Positions 28,820 to 36,322 of a stretch of 36,373 bases of DNA are shown piece after piece (within the stretch, counting starts at the first letter, position 1; every line of letters starts with the position of its first letter). The stretch is taken from IMG/VR virus record IMGVR_UViG_3300035698_014057, positions 1 to 36,373 of that record. One strand, written 5' to 3'. A program made the position numbers and the translations under genes. The stretch comes from a virus. Below the pieces are notes generated by a model, which saw nothing but the letters and a program-made list of their open reading frames with translations, searched no databases and was not told the origin of the DNA.

Positions 28820-30412
28820 TCAAATTTCTTTTTTACACATCTTATAAAGTTCGGTGAGCAGTTCTACCTTATCAGCTACTTTCCCATCAAGTAGTGCCAG
28901 GAATACTTTTCTCTTATCGTCAATAATTTTAATCAATTTGGATTCTACAGTACCTTCGCCATAGGTATAAAAGACATTCAAGCTATTACTGGTTTGTCCT
29001 ATGCGATGAAGTCTGTCCTGTACTTGGTCAACTTCCCCAGGAGTGAAAGGAAAATCAACATAGAGAATATTACTACAATGCCTTTGCAGACCGTCTACTC
29101 CTGTTCCCATTGCTCCTATACTACCAAACATTAATTGAGCCCCGTCTTTGCTCCCAAAGCTGTCTATACAATCTTGCCTCTTTCTTCCTGTTACATCACC
29201 ATTGACAAGAACAGCTTCCTCTCCAAAGTGTTTAGCCATATTGATTAAAGGGTCTCTATGAAAACCAACTACAAGCAACTTCTCCCCACTTTCTAAGAAC
29301 AAGTCAATCCACTTTCTTATGTTCGTGGTTTTACCAATAGCAGTAACCTTCTTGAGTTTTGCCATTTCAGCACCTCTCATGGCTTTAATTCCCTCAGTCG
29401 CCAATTTATTTAGAAAGTCTGCTTTCACTCTTGCATACTCGTCCTTGTTGTCAATCTCAATAGGAAGAAAGCTGAACTGCTTAGGAGGAAGCTGAACACC
29501 AACGTTCTTCTTCAATCTCCGCAACATGATGGTACTTGTGAGGATTTTGTGTAGCTCTTTAGTGTTGGATGCCCCTTTGTATTCAAGCTTCCCTGTGAAC
29601 CCTCGCTTTGGTCCACAATAGCGGTGCATGAAGTAGTGCTTGCTTTTGAACAGCCCAGGAGCAAGAAGTTGTATTGTAGGCCAAAACTGTGAAGTGTAAG
29701 AAGTAATGGGAGTTCCCGACAGAGCAATCTTATATGGTATATCTTCAATTACATCTTTGGAAGCTATGGTTGTTTTAGTATCAGGGTTGCCTATTCGTTG
29801 GCACTCATCAAATATAACCGTATTAAATTCTCTATCATAAAGAACGTCCACCCAATCTTTCATAATTTCATAATTGATTATAACTATCTTTTTAGTTTTA
29901 ATCTTATTCCTGTCGGCGAGACTAGGAGTTCTGCCATTTAGAATCATAATATTTGCTGTTGGGCTTAACCATTTGTGTAGCTCTCTCTCCCAGCCTAGTT
30001 TAACAGAACCCGGACAAATGATAAGACAAGGGGGATTAGGACTAAGTTTCATATAGCCAATAGCCTGTAGGCTTTTCCCAAGACCCATCTCATCTGCCAA
30101 TATGATATTAGCTTCTTTCTCTACTATCCAAGCAACTCCTTCCTTCTGAAAAGGATATGCGCCAGGAGTTCCTTTGTCTATTCTGTCAGATACAACAATC
30201 TCCATAGGACTTTCGTCTGCTTGAGGGGCAAGATTAAATCCTATGTACTCCAAGTCTTTCATGTTTGAAGAAGTCAGAGGCACCCGCCAGGTATCTTTAG
30301 TTTTCTTAGCTCCCGTGAGTATCTCAATACTTTGGTCAATTTGTTCATCATAAGGAAAAGTAAGATAGATACTCCGTTCCTTGATTTCAATGTTGGCATC
30401 AATGTTTACCAT
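28820..30412 (-). CDS. SNF2-family helicase (SMARCAL1/HARP-like ATPase)
   Basis: The 530-residue protein has a short N-terminal region (1-85), then YPFQKEGVAWIVEKEANIIL followed by ADEMGLGKSLQAIGYMKL (motifs Q and I), CLIICPGSVKLGWERELHKW (Ia), VIFDECQRIG (motif II, DECQ rather than DEAH), KIALSGTPI (III), MLRRLK (IV), LLVVGFHRDPL, MFGSIGAMGTGVDGLQ (V) and QVQDRLHRIGQT (VI). It fits single-protein SNF2 translocases that anneal or remodel forked DNA. AAGGAG precedes the ATG. Many phages carry such an enzyme near replication genes. Confidence 0.92.
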   Translation of the reverse strand: MVNIDANIEIKERSIYLTFPYDEQIDQSIEILTGAKKTKDTWRVPLTSSNMKDLEYIGFNLAPQADESPMEIVVSDRIDKGTPGAYPFQKEGVAWIVEKEANIILADEMGLGKSLQAIGYMKLSPNPPCLIICPGSVKLGWERELHKWLSPTANIMILNGRTPSLADRNKIKTKKIVIINYEIMKDWVDVLYDREFNTVIFDECQRIGNPDTKTTIASKDVIEDIPYKIALSGTPITSYTSQFWPTIQLLAPGLFKSKHYFMHRYCGPKRGFTGKLEYKGASNTKELHKILTSTIMLRRLKKNVGVQLPPKQFSFLPIEIDNKDEYARVKADFLNKLATEGIKAMRGAEMAKLKKVTAIGKTTNIRKWIDLFLESGEKLLVVGFHRDPLINMAKHFGEEAVLVNGDVTGRKRQDCIDSFGSKDGAQLMFGSIGAMGTGVDGLQRHCSNILYVDFPFTPGEVDQVQDRLHRIGQTSNSLNVFYTYGEGTVESKLIKIIDDKRKVFLALLDGKVADKVELLTELYKMCKKEI

Positions 30413-30581
30413 TCTTTCTCCTTGATTGGTTTCTATTATGTTTTCTTTTTCTTAGTTTATCCATAGGAAATGTATGGTGGTTATCCTTAAACCAAGTAGA
30501 TTGAGAAAAGAAACTCATTTTAGCAATCGTGGCTCCAGCGACGATTGCCATCATTCTATAAGCTAATCCTACTCCACCCAT
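30399..30581 (-). CDS. 60-aa small protein with hydrophobic N-terminus
   Basis: It begins MGGVGLAYRMMAIVAGATIA, a hydrophobic segment that may insert in the membrane, then FFSQSTWFKDNHHTFPMDKL and a very basic tail RKRKHNRNQSRRKNGK. AGGAG stands eight bases before the ATG. It overlaps the SNF2 gene by 14 bases and shares one base with the stop of the gene above. Function unknown. Confidence 0.6.
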   Translation of the reverse strand: MGGVGLAYRMMAIVAGATIAKMSFFSQSTWFKDNHHTFPMDKLRKRKHNRNQSRRKNGKH

Positions 30582-31087
30582 TATCCCATCTCCTGTTTTA
30601 TTTCCTCATATAGAGGATGATTAATTATAAACGTTTCCAGTTCTTCTTCGTCAACTCCCAGCAACCATAAATCATTGTACAGCTTGCATACGTTCACCAA
30701 GCTCTTGCCCCAAAGCTCTCCGTCTATTCTTTCCGCCCACCAAAGGTCATTTGAGTTTTTAGGATTAGCAAACCTCAACATAAAGCAAAACGACCGAGTC
30801 CGTGGATAATAGAAACATATTTTATTAACCTTGTATATTCCTGGTATAGGCCTCTTTCTATGCACTAAATATGTAATAGGCCACGCCTCAAAGAATTTCC
30901 TTGATATGTCAGAAAGCAAGGCACAGCACTTATACATCAATTCAATATCTCGTCCCGCGGCATATTTAATCTTAACAGTAACAGTCCCTATCCTCTTTCT
31001 TACAAAATGAGAACTAGGTCCTGTCCACTCATCAGGGAACTTAGTTAGTGGTTTGAACTCCTGCTCTGATTGAAATTCGCTGTCCAC
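30581..31087 (-). CDS. 168-aa hypothetical protein
   Basis: A longer frame reaches 31186 but would overlap the DUF2786 gene by 146 bases. I prefer GTG at 31087, which has AAGGA seven bases upstream and cuts the overlap to 47. The protein contains GTVTVKIKYAAGRDIELMYK, then CALLSDISRKFFEAWPITYL, FYYPRTRSFCFMLRFANPKN, and an acidic end. Aromatic residues are common. No family recognised. Confidence 0.6.
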   Translation of the reverse strand: MDSEFQSEQEFKPLTKFPDEWTGPSSHFVRKRIGTVTVKIKYAAGRDIELMYKCCALLSDISRKFFEAWPITYLVHRKRPIPGIYKVNKICFYYPRTRSFCFMLRFANPKNSNDLWWAERIDGELWGKSLVNVCKLYNDLWLLGVDEEELETFIINHPLYEEIKQEMG

Positions 31088-31772
31088 TATCAAGTCCTTC
31101 CTGACGAGCCTGTTGACTTCTCGTAATCGTTTTAGTCTTAGTCCTCGATGGACGTAACGCCAAATTGTTCTTGACCCACTCATCAACTGCTCCTTTTCGT
31201 TTCAACACTAAACCATATTCTTGTTCGTGTTCTTCATAGTATTGATTTAGCTCCGTTTCTACTTTTTTACCTACTGCTAAGGCACAACCCTCAAGCCACG
31301 ATATTCTGAACATTCGTTTTCTGTTGTTTGGAAGCCTGTGGTAATTAATATCAGCTTCTTTGTTATTTTTCCTAACAAACCATTCCTTCCAAATTGAATT
31401 GACAAGATGATGAAAGTAGTATTCCACTTGTTCCGTATCTTCTGTGTGCCCAACGAGTTTCATTTTATGAACCCACCCGGGACGGGGGTATTGTCGAGTT
31501 CTAAAAGTAATGGACACAACATCAAATGCCTCCGATACCCCAGCAAGTACATATTTCTCCCAATTTGCCAATGGAGTCTTTTTAGGATTTTCAATAAATA
31601 TGTACTTAATATCCGATGTCTTCTTAACTTTCACCTCGTCAAGAGAAATGTCATGTTCCAACATGAATTTTCTAGCCTTAACTAGACTTGCCATCGCTTC
31701 ATGCTTGTTTGGGTTGTCTGCAAGCCTTAGAAGCTTCTCAACCTTTTTAACTGCTTTATCCTTTGCCGTCAT
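31041..31772 (-). CDS. DUF2786 domain protein
   Basis: The 243-residue protein starts MTAKDKAVKKVEKLLRLADN followed by PNKHEAMASLVKARKFMLEH, the DUF2786 helical pattern (K-x-x-x-LL-x-LA...E-A-x-x-A...A-x-x-L-M). Residues 70-190 form an alpha/beta region (YFHHLVNSIWKEWFVRKNNK) seen together with it in phage and bacterial proteins, function unknown. The C-terminus is basic (RPSRTKTKTITRSQQARQEG). It is the first gene after the promoter at 31833, with GGGAG before the ATG. Confidence 0.8.
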   Translation of the reverse strand: MTAKDKAVKKVEKLLRLADNPNKHEAMASLVKARKFMLEHDISLDEVKVKKTSDIKYIFIENPKKTPLANWEKYVLAGVSEAFDVVSITFRTRQYPRPGWVHKMKLVGHTEDTEQVEYYFHHLVNSIWKEWFVRKNNKEADINYHRLPNNRKRMFRISWLEGCALAVGKKVETELNQYYEEHEQEYGLVLKRKGAVDEWVKNNLALRPSRTKTKTITRSQQARQEGLDSGQRISIRAGVQTTN

Positions 31773-31832
31773 TTTAACTCCCTCATGATTAAAAATTTAC
31801 TATCTATAAGATACAATATGTTTCTTTATTAT

Positions 31833-31861
31833 ATTATAGAAAAGGAGAGTGCTAAAATCAG
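31833..31861 (-). promoter_or_regulatory. Promoter for the DUF2786-SNF2 operon
   Basis: Minus strand: -10 TATAAT (31833-31838), a 17-bp spacer TTAGCACTCTCCTTTTC and -35 CTGATT (31856-31861). The 31832-31895 stretch is the near-copy of the promoter at 22986-23049. The rest of the gap to 31976 holds AAGGGAA and TTCCTTTTT arms that could form a weak terminator for the gene at 31977. Confidence 0.75.
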
Positions 31862-31976
31862 AACAAATTAGAAAATAATCAAAAGAAATTTGTAGGTTGT
31901 ATTCTTTGAGAATTGAGTTGAGTTGGATTCATATTGAAAAAGGAAGCCCCGTAGCCCCACAAAGATTTCCCTTTAG

Positions 31977-32519
31977 CTAATTAACGATGGTTCCCGCCGC
32001 CTTCTTCCGCAAAGCCTTTAGAAGTACTTGCTTTTCTTCTGTATCCATATCCGCTAAATTTAGTTTGAAGTTGTTTTGAATATTTGTTTGTGAGCCAATC
32101 ACCGCTGCCTTACTACTGCCAGCTCCATTTCCTTTTCCACCTGTCGGGTCAAAGAAAGCCATTTTAGTTTTGATTACCTCCAATGCTACACGATAGTCCG
32201 CATCATGTACACACTTTCCATATAAGTCCTCCAACTGCATATAAGCTTTGCCTAATTCCTTTTTAACATCTTTTCTAACAATTTCAAATAAATATCTGTC
32301 CGCTTCATTCACAATATTATTTAATGTAGCATCGTCCATTCCCCATTCAACAATCTCCTTGTCCTGTCGTATTTGTGATGAATTTTTACCAAGCAGGATA
32401 AGACTGATTATTGTGTCCACTTTGTTTTGTAGTAAGTTTCTTGGAGTAGGAGCCGAATCTTCATATTCTCTCTTTTCCGTATGTTCTTCTATGGCTCTTC
32501 TTTGTCGTTGCCTAGTCAT
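31977..32519 (-). CDS. Terminase-small-subunit-like DNA-binding protein (tentative)
   Basis: I choose ATG at 32519 (AGGA at about nine bases) because the promoter -10 at 32553 lies inside a longer frame. The 180-residue protein starts with a basic part MTRQRQRRAIEEHTEKREYE. A helix-turn-helix-like region VDTIISLILLGKNSSQIRQD is followed by helices (YLFEIVRKDVKKELGKAYMQ, then YRVALEVIKTKMAFFDPT) and an end LKALRKKAAGTIVN. The layout, an N-terminal HTH plus a helical oligomerisation part, resembles phage small terminases, but no large terminase is adjacent. Other DNA-binding regulators fit as well. It ends in TAG. Confidence 0.4.
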   Translation of the reverse strand: MTRQRQRRAIEEHTEKREYEDSAPTPRNLLQNKVDTIISLILLGKNSSQIRQDKEIVEWGMDDATLNNIVNEADRYLFEIVRKDVKKELGKAYMQLEDLYGKCVHDADYRVALEVIKTKMAFFDPTGGKGNGAGSSKAAVIGSQTNIQNNFKLNLADMDTEEKQVLLKALRKKAAGTIVN

Positions 32520-32552
32520 TGTCAGTATTCCTGTTTTGTTTCTCTGTCCTAT

Positions 32553-32581
32553 AATATACAAGCAAGAGCATGAAAAAGCAA
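32553..32581 (-). promoter_or_regulatory. Minus-strand promoter of the divergent region
   Basis: -35 TTGCTT (32576-32581), 17-bp spacer, -10 TATATT (32553-32558), read leftward, about 35 bases from the chosen start codon at 32519. Confidence 0.5.
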
Positions 32582-32804
32582 ATTTAAGGAATCCTTTGTA
32601 TTCAAATTGATACCCCTTTTGAGTATAAGCTAAAAACGATTTTAAGCAACTTTAAGAGCTATTTGAGCAGTTCTTTACTATTATAGCACTATTGAATCCG
32701 CTCTACTCACAAGTGCTTTGAATTGCTTTATTTGCTGTATTCAACTATAGAAAACATGATGCAAGAGCTTGAAAAACTTTATTTAAGTTTTTTTGCTTTA
32801 ACGC

Positions 32805-32833
32805 TTGTTTTTATCGCTTTTAAGCTGTATAAT
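32805..32833 (+). promoter_or_regulatory. Plus-strand promoter of the accessory operon
   Basis: -35 TTGTTT (32805-32810), 17-bp spacer, -10 TATAAT (32828-32833). The 32582-32804 stretch between the divergent promoters has no gene. It is A/T-rich with repeated words such as GCAAGAGCwTGAAAAA (twice), TTGAAT and ATTCAA, which may be binding sites for a regulator. Confidence 0.6.
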
Positions 32834-32855
32834 ATATATATAGTTTAATACTCTA

Positions 32856-32881
32856 CTGTACAGTATATAAAAATTGTACAG
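32856..32881 (+). promoter_or_regulatory. Two TGTACA operator-like sites
   Basis: CTGTACAG (32856-32863, perfect palindrome) and TTGTACAG (32874-32881) stand 18 bases apart in the leader just after the predicted start of transcription. Spacing of nearly two helix turns suits a dimeric repressor. No matching regulator is identified in this window. Confidence 0.4.
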
Positions 32882-32914
32882 TTCTTAAAAATCTGTTTCA
32901 TAAGGAGACAAAAA

Positions 32915-33340
32915 ATGAGTAACATGATTAAAATTGCTTTTCAGTTAGAAGCAAAAAAGCAAGCGGAGATTGAAGCTGACACAATAAGGGAAGCTTTAGT
33001 CATATTCTCGGAACACTCACTCAAACGGCATTTCTTTGCATTAAAACACAATGAGGAATCTTCAAAAAGGCTGAACTTCAATTATATGGAATTGGCTTTA
33101 TATTTTGAGGATACACGAAAGCAAGCTAAACTGGAAATCACAGATAAAACAAAAATAGGAATTGACACAGAAATACAAAAGGATATTTTTATTAGATTGG
33201 AACTATCTGCTAGGGTTCTTGATGAAGAAGATGATGAGGACAAAAAGTTAATAAGGAAAGGAACATATTTTTTCTTCAATGTTGTTGTTTTTGATTGTAC
33301 AAAGGAAGAGTACAATAACAGCAGAGGAGGATTATTATGA
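32915..33340 (+). CDS. 141-aa hypothetical protein, first of the plus operon
   Basis: It begins MSNMIKIAFQLEAKKQAEIE and continues with helices and strands; LIRKGTYFFFNVVVFDCTKE near the end looks like a beta sheet. The pattern of a helical N-terminus followed by a beta-rich part is common in phage accessory proteins, and I do not recognise it. AAGGAG precedes the ATG. The TGA overlaps the next ATG (ATGA). Confidence 0.75.
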   Translation: MSNMIKIAFQLEAKKQAEIEADTIREALVIFSEHSLKRHFFALKHNEESSKRLNFNYMELALYFEDTRKQAKLEITDKTKIGIDTEIQKDIFIRLELSARVLDEEDDEDKKLIRKGTYFFFNVVVFDCTKEEYNNSRGGLL

Positions 33341-33570
33341 GTAAAGTGGTAAAAGATGCAACAATAGCAGTTTATTCTCAAATGAACTGGCAGTACTTTC
33401 AAACGTTGGAAATCTTCAACGTGTCAGCAAATCGGAACAATCACAAGGGCATGGACCCAGCTCTATGCAAACGTACAAAATCTCGTGGCAGTTCTACAAA
33501 ACAAACAACTCGGAAAGAACAAGAAGTGGCAAGCGCATTGCATAAACTTCTTGGCTTTTCTACAAATTAA
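33337..33570 (+). CDS. 77-aa basic hypothetical protein
   Basis: The start has GGAGG at six bases and overlaps the upstream TGA. It begins MSKVVKDATIAVYSQMNWQY and then becomes Lys/Arg/Ser-rich (CKRTKSRGSSTKQTTRKEQE). It looks like a folded first half with a disordered basic tail. No family recognised. Confidence 0.55.
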   Translation: MSKVVKDATIAVYSQMNWQYFQTLEIFNVSANRNNHKGMDPALCKRTKSRGSSTKQTTRKEQEVASALHKLLGFSTN

Positions 33571-33583
33571 TGGAGAGTATCTA

Positions 33584-33871
33584 ATGGTTACTATTAATTC
33601 TTTAGATGGAAAAATGTTAGTAGAGTATGAAGTAGAAACAATCAAAGAGGCTGTAGAGCTAGCCATTAAGGAAGGAAAGAGTTTAGCTTTTGCTTGGTTA
33701 TATGATGCAGATTTACAGGATGCTGATTTACGTGATGGAGTTTTTGATAATGCTTGTTTATCAGAAGCAGATTTACGTGGAACTAATTTTGAAGGAGCTA
33801 GTATAAAAGGAACAGATTTTGAAGGAGCATTTTTAGAAAAAATAGATATTCATGGTAAATGTTTGGATTAA
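33584..33871 (+). CDS. Small pentapeptide-repeat protein
   Basis: ATG at 33584 is chosen (GGAG at eight bases) over a longer frame to 33485. The 95-residue protein has an N-terminal strand-helix domain (MVTINSLDGKMLVEYEVETI) and then about eight pentapeptide units: DADLQ DADLR DGVFD NACLS EADLR GTNFE GASIK GTDFE. Such repeats form a right-handed beta helix; large ones mimic DNA and inhibit gyrase, but this one is short, so its role is unknown. Confidence 0.75.
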   Translation: MVTINSLDGKMLVEYEVETIKEAVELAIKEGKSLAFAWLYDADLQDADLRDGVFDNACLSEADLRGTNFEGASIKGTDFEGAFLEKIDIHGKCLD

Positions 33872-33956
33872 AGACCTCAATGGATCTGCCAAAGGAAAGA
33901 CAGGCAGGCCTATGAAGTACAAGGATGTTTTTAATTTCTTTTTAATCAACAATTAA
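33852..33956 (+). CDS. 34-codon frame overlapping the pentapeptide gene end (possible remnant)
   Basis: The frame begins MVNVWIKDLNGSAKGKTGRP and ends in a hydrophobic YKDVFNFFLINN, a composition that looks protein-like. No ribosome site precedes the ATG, which lies inside the pentapeptide gene. It may be the tail of a decayed gene that merged with the pentapeptide protein, or chance. If rejected, 33872-33968 is an empty gap. Confidence 0.25.
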   Translation: MVNVWIKDLNGSAKGKTGRPMKYKDVFNFFLINN

Positions 33957-33968
33957 TATAACAAAGGA

Positions 33969-34148
33969 ATGGCTCATGCTAACAATTCTATATGTAGTTA
34001 TTGCTTATATCATTATGAATTGTCTAATCATGAGGCAGACTATTCTGGTGATTTGGAGAGTACATTTGATGCAGTTAAAGGCTTCGGCTACACAATGCAG
34101 GATGTGGAAAAGGTTTATAATTCAGCTAATAGAGAGAGGAGCTACTAA
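33969..34148 (+). CDS. 59-aa hypothetical protein (alternative frame to the membrane ORF)
   Basis: This frame starts MAHANNSICSYCLYHYELSN and ends in a soluble-looking FDAVKGFGYTMQDVEKVYNS. Its TAA overlaps the next gene's ATG (TAATG), a junction used elsewhere in this genome. Its ATG has AAGGA directly adjacent, too close for a normal site. It competes with the frame at 33976 over the same DNA. Confidence 0.4.
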   Translation: MAHANNSICSYCLYHYELSNHEADYSGDLESTFDAVKGFGYTMQDVEKVYNSANRERSY

Positions 34149-34164
34149 TGAAAAAGTTTACTGA
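33976..34164 (+). CDS. 62-aa ORF with membrane N-terminus similar to the 34457 gene
   Basis: This start has AAAGGA seven bases upstream, better than the alternative frame. The first 14 residues MLTILYVVIAYIIM are nearly the same as MWTLLYVIIAYIIL of the gene at 34457, with synonymous differences in the DNA, so this N-terminus was once coded in this frame. From about residue 35 the protein composition becomes odd (KASATQCRMWKRF). I suspect a truncated or frameshifted duplicate. Confidence 0.4.
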   Translation: MLTILYVVIAYIIMNCLIMRQTILVIWRVHLMQLKASATQCRMWKRFIIQLIERGATNEKVY

Positions 34165-34438
34165 AAAGGACATGAGATGTTGGAGAGGCTCAAAGAATGA
34201 GTTTTTTCGGGCTCTTGAGGCTAATAGCTTAGAGGAACTTGTGAATAAGCCTTTATGGTATCATAGCAGAGGATTGTTGCAGACAGCTACTGGTTATGGT
34301 AAGAAACTCACAACGGGAAATATGATTCACTTTGAAGGAAGGCTTTATCGTATATACTGCTGTATCTTCTCAAACAGTGGAACTCTTTATATCACTACTA
34401 AAAAATATGGTGATATTTTCATAAACATATTTTATTAA
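34148..34438 (+). CDS. 96-aa hypothetical protein
   Basis: It begins MKKFTEKDMRCWRGSKNEFF and has GLLQTATGYGKKLTTGNMIH and a beta-rich end GTLYITTKKYGDIFINIFY. AGGAG lies six bases before the ATG. The upstream soluble frame ends on this start. Looks like a small alpha/beta domain; family unknown. Confidence 0.7.
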   Translation: MKKFTEKDMRCWRGSKNEFFRALEANSLEELVNKPLWYHSRGLLQTATGYGKKLTTGNMIHFEGRLYRIYCCIFSNSGTLYITTKKYGDIFINIFY

Positions 34439-34456
34439 AAAGAAGGAAACAAAAAA

Positions 34457-34702
34457 ATGTGGACATTATTATATGTAATTATCGCTTATATCATTTTGGT
34501 CATTCTCTATCAGATTGCTAGGAAGATAAAACACTATCTAATGGAGCAAAAGATAAAGCGAGAAGATGGTAAACTACAACATTATTCGTGGGGAGAGATT
34601 TGGATATATGGCTTATTGCTTTTGTTCTCACTTCTCGCACTCGGAGCAGGAGCTTTGCTGTTCCTTGCTAGTAGTGCAACAAACGATAAGGAACTAACTT
34701 AA
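34457..34702 (+). CDS. 81-aa two-helix membrane protein
   Basis: Two hydrophobic helices (WTLLYVIIAYIILVILYQIA and IWIYGLLLLFSLLALGAGAL) flank a basic cytoplasmic-type loop (RKIKHYLMEQKIKREDGK). The N-terminal helix is nearly duplicated at 33976, and the partial gene at 36323 also starts with a hydrophobic helix. Possibly a small phage membrane protein for lysis, exclusion or host takeover; no specific family. Confidence 0.7.
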   Translation: MWTLLYVIIAYIILVILYQIARKIKHYLMEQKIKREDGKLQHYSWGEIWIYGLLLLFSLLALGAGALLFLASSATNDKELT

Positions 34703-34716
34703 AAGGAGGCAGTACA

Positions 34717-35097
34717 ATGGGTAACAGAGCAGTCATAGCAAGTGAAGGAAGTAAAATAGGAATCTATCTACATTGGAATGGGGGACGGGATTCGGTCGAA
34801 GCATTTTTAAAATATTGTGAATTGAAGAAATACAGAGGATTGCCAGATTCGTACGGATTTGCTTGTCTTTGTCAGGTCATACGAAACTATTTTGGTGATT
34901 CGGGTTTGTCTATTGGTGTTGATTCTTTAGATAAATTGGATTGCAATAATGGCGACAATGGGGTTTATCTTGTTACAGATTGGAAGATAGTTGGCAGGGC
35001 TGATTTCAATGGAGAAGAGCAATTAACTTATTCATTGGAAGAAATGCTAAAAGAAATTGACGAGAAACAGCCCATCTTGGGGAGATTATATGTATAA
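34717..35097 (+). CDS. 126-aa conserved-type phage hypothetical protein
   Basis: It starts MGNRAVIASEGSKIGIYLHW and continues NGGRDSVEAFLKYCELKKYR, SYGFACLCQVIRNYFGD and a later VYLVTDWKIVGRADF. I recall this MGNRAVI...LHWNGGRDSVEAFL pattern in many phages of Gram-positive hosts, without known function. AAAGGAGG precedes the ATG. It overlaps the next gene by 8 bases. Confidence 0.8.
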   Translation: MGNRAVIASEGSKIGIYLHWNGGRDSVEAFLKYCELKKYRGLPDSYGFACLCQVIRNYFGDSGLSIGVDSLDKLDCNNGDNGVYLVTDWKIVGRADFNGEEQLTYSLEEMLKEIDEKQPILGRLYV

Positions 35098-35479
35098 GCA
35101 CGGAACAATTAATGTGATTTGGCTATCTCGTCATAAATTGAATGACACAGCAAGAGCTACATTGATGGAAGCAATACACAGGGATTGGTATGATGATGCT
35201 AATTGTTGTCTTACTGTGGACATTGATTCTAAAAATCATTTCTGGTCAGCTACAGAAGATGAAGCGGTAGACACAGCAATCAATCGTGGTGCTTGGAAAG
35301 GCTTTGCTGAAAACTATGATGTAATTGCAGGAATATTTCCCCCTGTGGCAATTGCTTCTATGATTCGGTTTAAGAAGAAGATAGTGGCGTCCCCTGTGTC
35401 GGTTCAATCAGTAATTAAACGGACTGAAGGGAATAAGTTTATTAGTCGCTTTTTACGTTGGCAACAAATGAATAAATAA
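35090..35479 (+). CDS. 129-aa hypothetical protein
   Basis: I use ATG at 35090 (GGGGAG upstream) rather than the longer frame from 35057. It begins MYKHGTINVIWLSRHKLNDT and contains FWSATEDEAVDTAINRGAWK followed by GFAENYDVIAGIFPPVAIAS. The layout, strand-S-R-H-L then a middle and an ending in GIFPPVA, seems to define a phage family I have seen but cannot name. Function unknown. Confidence 0.7.
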   Translation: MYKHGTINVIWLSRHKLNDTARATLMEAIHRDWYDDANCCLTVDIDSKNHFWSATEDEAVDTAINRGAWKGFAENYDVIAGIFPPVAIASMIRFKKKIVASPVSVQSVIKRTEGNKFISRFLRWQQMNK

Positions 35480-35494
35480 CAAGGAGAAGAAGAA

Positions 35495-35911
35495 ATGAAA
35501 GATACAATATTTAAAATGTTTGGATATAAGTTTATTGTAAGGAAAGAACTTCATAATTGGACTGTTTATTTGGAAGAAACAATGCACGTTGTGGCGCATC
35601 ATAAAACAAAGAAAGAGGTGGTTGCTCATGCTAAGAAGAAGCTAACGCAAAGGAGTGAAGAAAAAACGTTGGACATCATTCATAACGCTATTCAGCAACG
35701 GCGAAAAGAAAAGATTGTGGATGATAGTCGTGAGGAATTTAAGAACATATTTGGTTTTGATGTTCCTCAGATGGTAGATGGTTCAATCAATCTGAAAGCA
35801 TTTGAACGAAGGATTTGTCCTCCTCGAGGATTAGAAGCATTGTCCATCAGAGCTTATTTAGAAAAAGAATATGGCAAAGAAACAATGTTAATAGTTGCAC
35901 AAATGATATAG
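35495..35911 (+). CDS. 138-aa hypothetical protein
   Basis: It starts MKDTIFKMFGYKFIVRKELH and shows a beta strand region, then a long basic helix HAKKKLTQRSEEKTLDIIHN with AIQQRRKEK, and a C-terminal helical part. AAGGAG precedes the ATG. Likely nucleic-acid related from charge; no family recognised. Confidence 0.7.
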   Translation: MKDTIFKMFGYKFIVRKELHNWTVYLEETMHVVAHHKTKKEVVAHAKKKLTQRSEEKTLDIIHNAIQQRRKEKIVDDSREEFKNIFGFDVPQMVDGSINLKAFERRICPPRGLEALSIRAYLEKEYGKETMLIVAQMI

Positions 35912-35919
35912 GAGGGATT

Positions 35920-36321
35920 ATGAAACACATAGGACATTTTAAGAAGTGGGAAAGTTCAGCTCTTATCGACAAAATCTTTGCTTGTAAGGAAGAGGACTAT
36001 TCAACATTCTACACAAAGGTTGGCTTTCTTACAACATACGGATTATTGTGCGGATACATTGAACGGTATGAGTATATGAAAGACAAAGAACTCACTATCG
36101 AGTTATGGTTAGAGCATGGTGTTTATCATGTTCGGGCTCACTATCATGGAGTTAAGGATATCAAAGAATATATTAACTTTGGAGGAAGGTTGTTCTGGGA
36201 ATCGTTTGAATATAAAGCCGATGCAATTCGTTTTCTAAAGGAAGCTTGTCAGGTGGATTGGTTTAATTACATTCCTTTTTCGTACAAAGAAAGATACAAA
36301 GAATGCCACAAGGAGGTATAA
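35920..36321 (+). CDS. 133-aa hypothetical protein
   Basis: ATG at 35920 follows AGGAGGG at good spacing and is chosen over a frame opening at 35815. The protein begins MKHIGHFKKWESSALIDKIF and is rich in aromatic residues (YERYEYMKDKELTIELWLEH, then GVYHVRAHYHG). Ends in a basic helix. No family recognised. Confidence 0.7.
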   Translation: MKHIGHFKKWESSALIDKIFACKEEDYSTFYTKVGFLTTYGLLCGYIERYEYMKDKELTIELWLEHGVYHVRAHYHGVKDIKEYINFGGRLFWESFEYKADAIRFLKEACQVDWFNYIPFSYKERYKECHKEV

Positions 36322-36322
36322 T

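Noticed and set aside
4606-31979. Genome-wide recoding of TAG as a sense codon
   Set aside because: TAG ends the recA-like gene, the 170-aa gene (followed at once by TAA), dpdA, folE and the gene at 31977 at reasonable C-termini; only the helicase TAG breaks a conserved domain. Reopened only if a suppressor tRNA is found elsewhere.
33584-33871. Qnr/MfpA-type gyrase-protecting pentapeptide protein
   Set aside because: It has only about eight units in 95 residues, far shorter than known gyrase mimics.
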